Shown: one piece after another, positions 13,791-16,046 of the stretch
Layout of the letters: each line of letters starts with the position of its first letter
Position numbering within the stretch: the stretch's first letter is position 1
Source: Kiritimatiellia bacterium
GTDB lineage: Bacteria > Verrucomicrobiota > Kiritimatiellia > RFP12 > UBA1067
Direction: 5' to 3'
NCBI GenBank assembly: GCA_017628165.1
Contig: JAGBZQ010000125.1
Location: 1-16,046, forward strand
Length of the DNA: 16,046 nucleotides
The notes under the pieces: generated by a model
What the model saw: the letters and a program-made list of their open reading frames with translations, nothing else
The model's database searches: none
Told to the model about the DNA's origin: nothing
Position numbers and translations under genes: made by a program

Positions 13791-14882
13791 TCAGCCGTTT
13801 GCCTTTTCAAAGTCTCGCATGAAGCTGACGAGCGCATCCACACCCTCCACAGGGAAAGCGTTGTAAATAGACGCACGAATGCCGCCAACGCTGCGATGCC
13901 CCTTGAGAGAGCTCATCCCTGCGGCCTTGGCCTCGTCAATAAACTTCTTCTCAAGAGATTCATCGCCATTCTTTATGCGCCAGGTGACGTTCATGAGCGA
14001 GCGATAATCCTTGACGGCCGTGCCCGTCCAGAAATCGCTGGAGTCTATGACATCATAAATCTTGGCGGCCTTCTCTGCGTTGAGCTTAAAGAGATTCTCC
14101 TTGCCCATCTTTTTAACCCACTTCATCGTCTCGCCGAAGATGTAAATCGCCCACGTAGGAGGCGTATTGTAAAGAGAATCCTCCTTCGTGTAGGTGCGGT
14201 ACTGAAGCATCGTGGGGATCTCTGCAAAGCCCTTTTCCGCAAAATCGTTGCGGATTGCCACGACGGCCATTCCAGAAGGACCAAGATTCTTCTGGGCGCC
14301 GGCATAGAACATCGAGAACTTGCTGTAATCGCGCTCGCAGCTGAGGATATCGGAAGACATGTCGCCGATAAGAGGTGCGGCCGTCTCCGGAATAACCTTG
14401 AGCTGCGCGCCGGAAATCGTCTCATTCGTACAGATATGGGCGTAGGCCGCGCCGTCAGTCCAATTGAACGCGTCAGGCTGGCGCGTGGGAATGTCCTTCT
14501 GGCAATCGGCCACTACATTGACGGACGCGCCGCGAAGGGCCGCAACCATCTTCGCCTCCTTGATCGCCTTGTTGGACCAAGTTCCCGCGTTGGCGTAATC
14601 GGCAACCATATCCTTGCCTAGGAAGTTCATCGGAATCATGCCGAACTGCATGGAAGCGCCGCCTTGAATAAAGCAGACGGACCAATTTTCGTCAAGTCCG
14701 CAAAGCTCCTTGAATGTGGCGATGGCCTCTTGATGGATTGCGTCGTAATCCTTGCCACGGTGGGACATTTCCATTACGGACATTCCCGTACCCTTGTAAT
14801 CAACAAGTTCCTTCTGAGCCTCCTGAAGAACTTCAAGAGGGAGAGCCGCAGGCCCTGCGGAAAAGTTGTAAGCGCGTGCCAT
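13791..14882 (-). CDS. serC: Phosphoserine aminotransferase
   Basis: 363-residue PLP-dependent class V aminotransferase converting 3-phosphohydroxypyruvate to phosphoserine, and in many bacteria also serving pyridoxal phosphate synthesis. The N-terminal family signature YNFSAGPAALP (5-15) is present, followed by EMSHRGKDYD (38-47). The PLP lysine is K198 in YAGAQKNLGPSGM, at the same position as in E. coli SerC. Phosphate-binding segments GGASMQF (74-80) and the C-terminal GHRSVGGIRASIYNAF also match. An AAAGG about eight bases upstream supports the start. The gene appears to be its own transcription unit, with a strong promoter and leader upstream and a hairpin terminator downstream. It supplies serine, which feeds the folate one-carbon pool used by FolD. 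Confidence 0.97.
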   Translation of the reverse strand: MARAYNFSAGPAALPLEVLQEAQKELVDYKGTGMSVMEMSHRGKDYDAIHQEAIATFKELCGLDENWSVCFIQGGASMQFGMIPMNFLGKDMVADYANAGTWSNKAIKEAKMVAALRGASVNVVADCQKDIPTRQPDAFNWTDGAAYAHICTNETISGAQLKVIPETAAPLIGDMSSDILSCERDYSKFSMFYAGAQKNLGPSGMAVVAIRNDFAEKGFAEIPTMLQYRTYTKEDSLYNTPPTWAIYIFGETMKWVKKMGKENLFKLNAEKAAKIYDVIDSSDFWTGTAVKDYRSLMNVTWRIKNGDESLEKKFIDEAKAAGMSSLKGHRSVGGIRASIYNAFPVEGVDALVSFMRDFEKANG

Positions 14883-14963
14883 TTGATTTGCCTTTCGTTT
14901 TTAGAGTTTATCGTTTTTTGTTTGGTCACAAACCGTCCGTAGAGATTATCAAGTGGACGATTT
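14883..14963 (-). promoter_or_regulatory. Predicted 80-nt serC leader with two small hairpins
   Basis: From the predicted start near 14963 the leader is AT-rich. It can form CGTCC/GGACG (14959-14955 with 14938-14934, 16-base loop) and GTTTG/CAAAC (14933-14929 with 14924-14920, 4-base loop). Neither is followed by a T run. It does not match any riboswitch I can recognise. Confidence 0.35.
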
Positions 14964-14969
14964 CCAAAT

Positions 14970-14998
14970 ATTATACTCTTTTAGCGCACTGATGGCAA
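14970..14998 (-). promoter_or_regulatory. Strong sigma70-type promoter of serC
   Basis: TTGCCA (14998-14993), 17-bp spacer and perfect TATAAT (14975-14970) on the minus strand, in the 162-bp gap between lepA and serC. Predicted initiation near 14963 leaves an 80-nt leader with a normal ribosome binding site, unlike the two leaderless promoters in this window. I saw no convincing lepA terminator in the same gap. Confidence 0.72.
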
Positions 14999-15044
14999 TC
15001 GACTGTCGGATGGAGTTTGGCCATTTTAAGCTCAGACCATCTTT

Positions 15045-16046
15045 TTATTCCTTTATCGTGCCCTTGAGAACAGCGATAAACGCGGACTGCGGAACATTGA
15101 CGTGCCCGAACTCCTTCATACGAGCTTTACCGCGCTTCTGCTTCTCGAGGACCTTCATCTTACGCGTAACATCGCCGCCATAGAGCTTTGCAAGAACATC
15201 CTTGCGGAACGGGCGAATGTCTTCGCGAGCAATGATTTCACGGCCGATAGCGGCCTGCACCGGAATTTTGAACTGATGCGGCGGAATCGCCTCTGCAAGA
15301 GCTTTGCACATCTGTATGCCGCGTGTGCGAGCCTTGTCGCGATGGACCATCGTGGCGAACGCATCCACAGTCTCGCCGTTAAGAAGAATATCCATCTTTA
15401 CGATATCGGAGACTTGATATCCTGAAGGCTCATAATCCATCGACGCGTAACCGTGCGAGACGGACTTGAGCGTATCGTGGAAATCGATGAGAATCTCGTT
15501 CAAGGGCAGCATGCAATGGAGCATGACGCGCTTTGCGTCAAGAGTCTCAGTACCCTCCACAAGACCGCGGCGATCCATGACTATGCGCATGACGTCGCCG
15601 ATCGAAGTAGAAGGCGTAATGATGCGCGCCTTGAGCGTTGGCTCTGAAATCGATTCAAGAGAAGACGGATCTGGCATCTGAAGAGGATTATCAAGATCTC
15701 TCTCCTCGCCGTTACGCATCTTGAGCTTGTAGATGACGCCTGGAGCTGTGGAAATAATATCGAGATTGAACTCGCGCCTTAAGCGCTCCTGCACGATCTC
15801 CATGTGAAGAAGCCCCAAAAAGCCGCAGCGGAAGCCGAATCCGAGAGCAAGAGAACTTTCATGATGGAACGTGAAGGCGGAATCGTTAAGATGAAGCTTC
15901 TCCAACCCCTGCGCCACCTTCTGGAACTCATCGGTCGACATCGGATAAATTCCGCAGAAAACCGTGGGATGGATATCCTGAAATCCTTCAAGCGGCTCGT
16001 CCGATCCGAGCTTTGTGGTCGTGAGAGTATCGCCGATTTTAATTTC
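15045..16046 (-). CDS. lepA: Elongation factor 4 (LepA), C-terminal part, cut by window edge
   Basis: 333 codons of the C-terminal half of a normally ~600-residue translational GTPase that binds the ribosome and promotes back-translocation or affects initiation. The reading frame is open to the right edge, so the GTPase domain lies outside the window. The fragment begins in domain II (KIGDTLTTTKLGSDEPL, then VFCGIYPMSTDEF), continues with domain III LGFGFRCGFLGLLHMEI (69-83), domain V from EPTLKARIITP (about 135 onward, including MDYEPSGYQ) and the LepA-specific C-terminal domain with LYGGDVTRKMKVLEKQKRGKARMK. The ending AFIAVLKGTIKE is close to the usual length. The Met at 15941 is internal and not a start. 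Confidence 0.97.
   Translation of the reverse strand, partial: EIKIGDTLTTTKLGSDEPLEGFQDIHPTVFCGIYPMSTDEFQKVAQGLEKLHLNDSAFTFHHESSLALGFGFRCGFLGLLHMEIVQERLRREFNLDIISTAPGVIYKLKMRNGEERDLDNPLQMPDPSSLESISEPTLKARIITPSTSIGDVMRIVMDRRGLVEGTETLDAKRVMLHCMLPLNEILIDFHDTLKSVSHGYASMDYEPSGYQVSDIVKMDILLNGETVDAFATMVHRDKARTRGIQMCKALAEAIPPHQFKIPVQAAIGREIIAREDIRPFRKDVLAKLYGGDVTRKMKVLEKQKRGKARMKEFGHVNVPQSAFIAVLKGTIKE

Noticed and set aside
13896..14621. Plus-strand open frame of 241 codons
   Set aside because: It is antisense to serC with no family resemblance and no ribosome binding site that stands out.
15045..15941. A complete 298-residue protein starting at 15941
   Set aside because: The frame stays open to the window edge and the upstream residues match LepA domain II, so this Met is internal.
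1..16046. tRNA, rRNA, CRISPR, insertion sequence or phage features
   Set aside because: No cloverleaf, rRNA segment, spaced direct repeat array, transposase or terminal inverted repeats were seen on either strand.

Overview
This is a bacterial chromosomal window with every convincing gene on the minus strand, so transcription runs from high to low coordinates. Most genes are core metabolism or information processing. There is no sign of phage, insertion sequence, CRISPR array, tRNA or rRNA. The organism is probably a Gram-negative, host-associated or anaerobic bacterium. Two small Sec-exported proteins, a lone GT4/GH20 glycan pair and a moderately GC-rich composition recall the Verrucomicrobia/Kiritimatiellota (PVC) side of the tree, but that placement is an impression and a weak one.

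Layout in order of transcription, right to left. (1) 16046-15045: C-terminal 333 codons of lepA (elongation factor 4), cut by the right edge. (2) 14998-13733: serC, with a strong sigma70-type promoter (TTGCCA, 17 bp, TATAAT), a leader of about 80 nt and a hairpin terminator. (3) 13693-10088: dapA, a HIT-family hydrolase and a DinG-like iron-sulfur helicase, closely packed. (4) 10064-8621: an L-lactate permease-family transporter, probably with its own extended -10 promoter. (5) 8591-303: a seven-gene, tightly coupled operon: transketolase, purB, a nucleoside-type MFS transporter, folD, a small secreted protein, a GT4 glycosyltransferase and a cytoplasmic GH20 beta-hexosaminidase. (6) 252-5: a short secreted protein with its own promoter.

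The first four genes of the long operon share a purine theme. Transketolase connects to ribose 5-phosphate, PurB acts twice in AMP synthesis, FolD supplies the formyl-folate used in purine synthesis, and the transporter resembles nucleoside:H+ symporters. The last three genes are chained by 1-8 nt overlaps and look like a cell-surface or glycan module attached to it.

The most notable regulatory observation is that two transcription units (the transketolase operon and the left-end secreted protein) have well-formed -35/-10 promoters whose -10 box ends only 8 and 6 nt before the ATG. This predicts leaderless mRNAs. Downstream operon genes instead carry clear Shine-Dalgarno sequences (GAGGA, AGGGGAGG, AAGGAG). 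I found no defence locus, mobile system or other clearly undescribed multi-gene system. The best leads are the leaderless promoters, the two small secreted proteins, and a possible RNA switch at the HIT-dinG junction.
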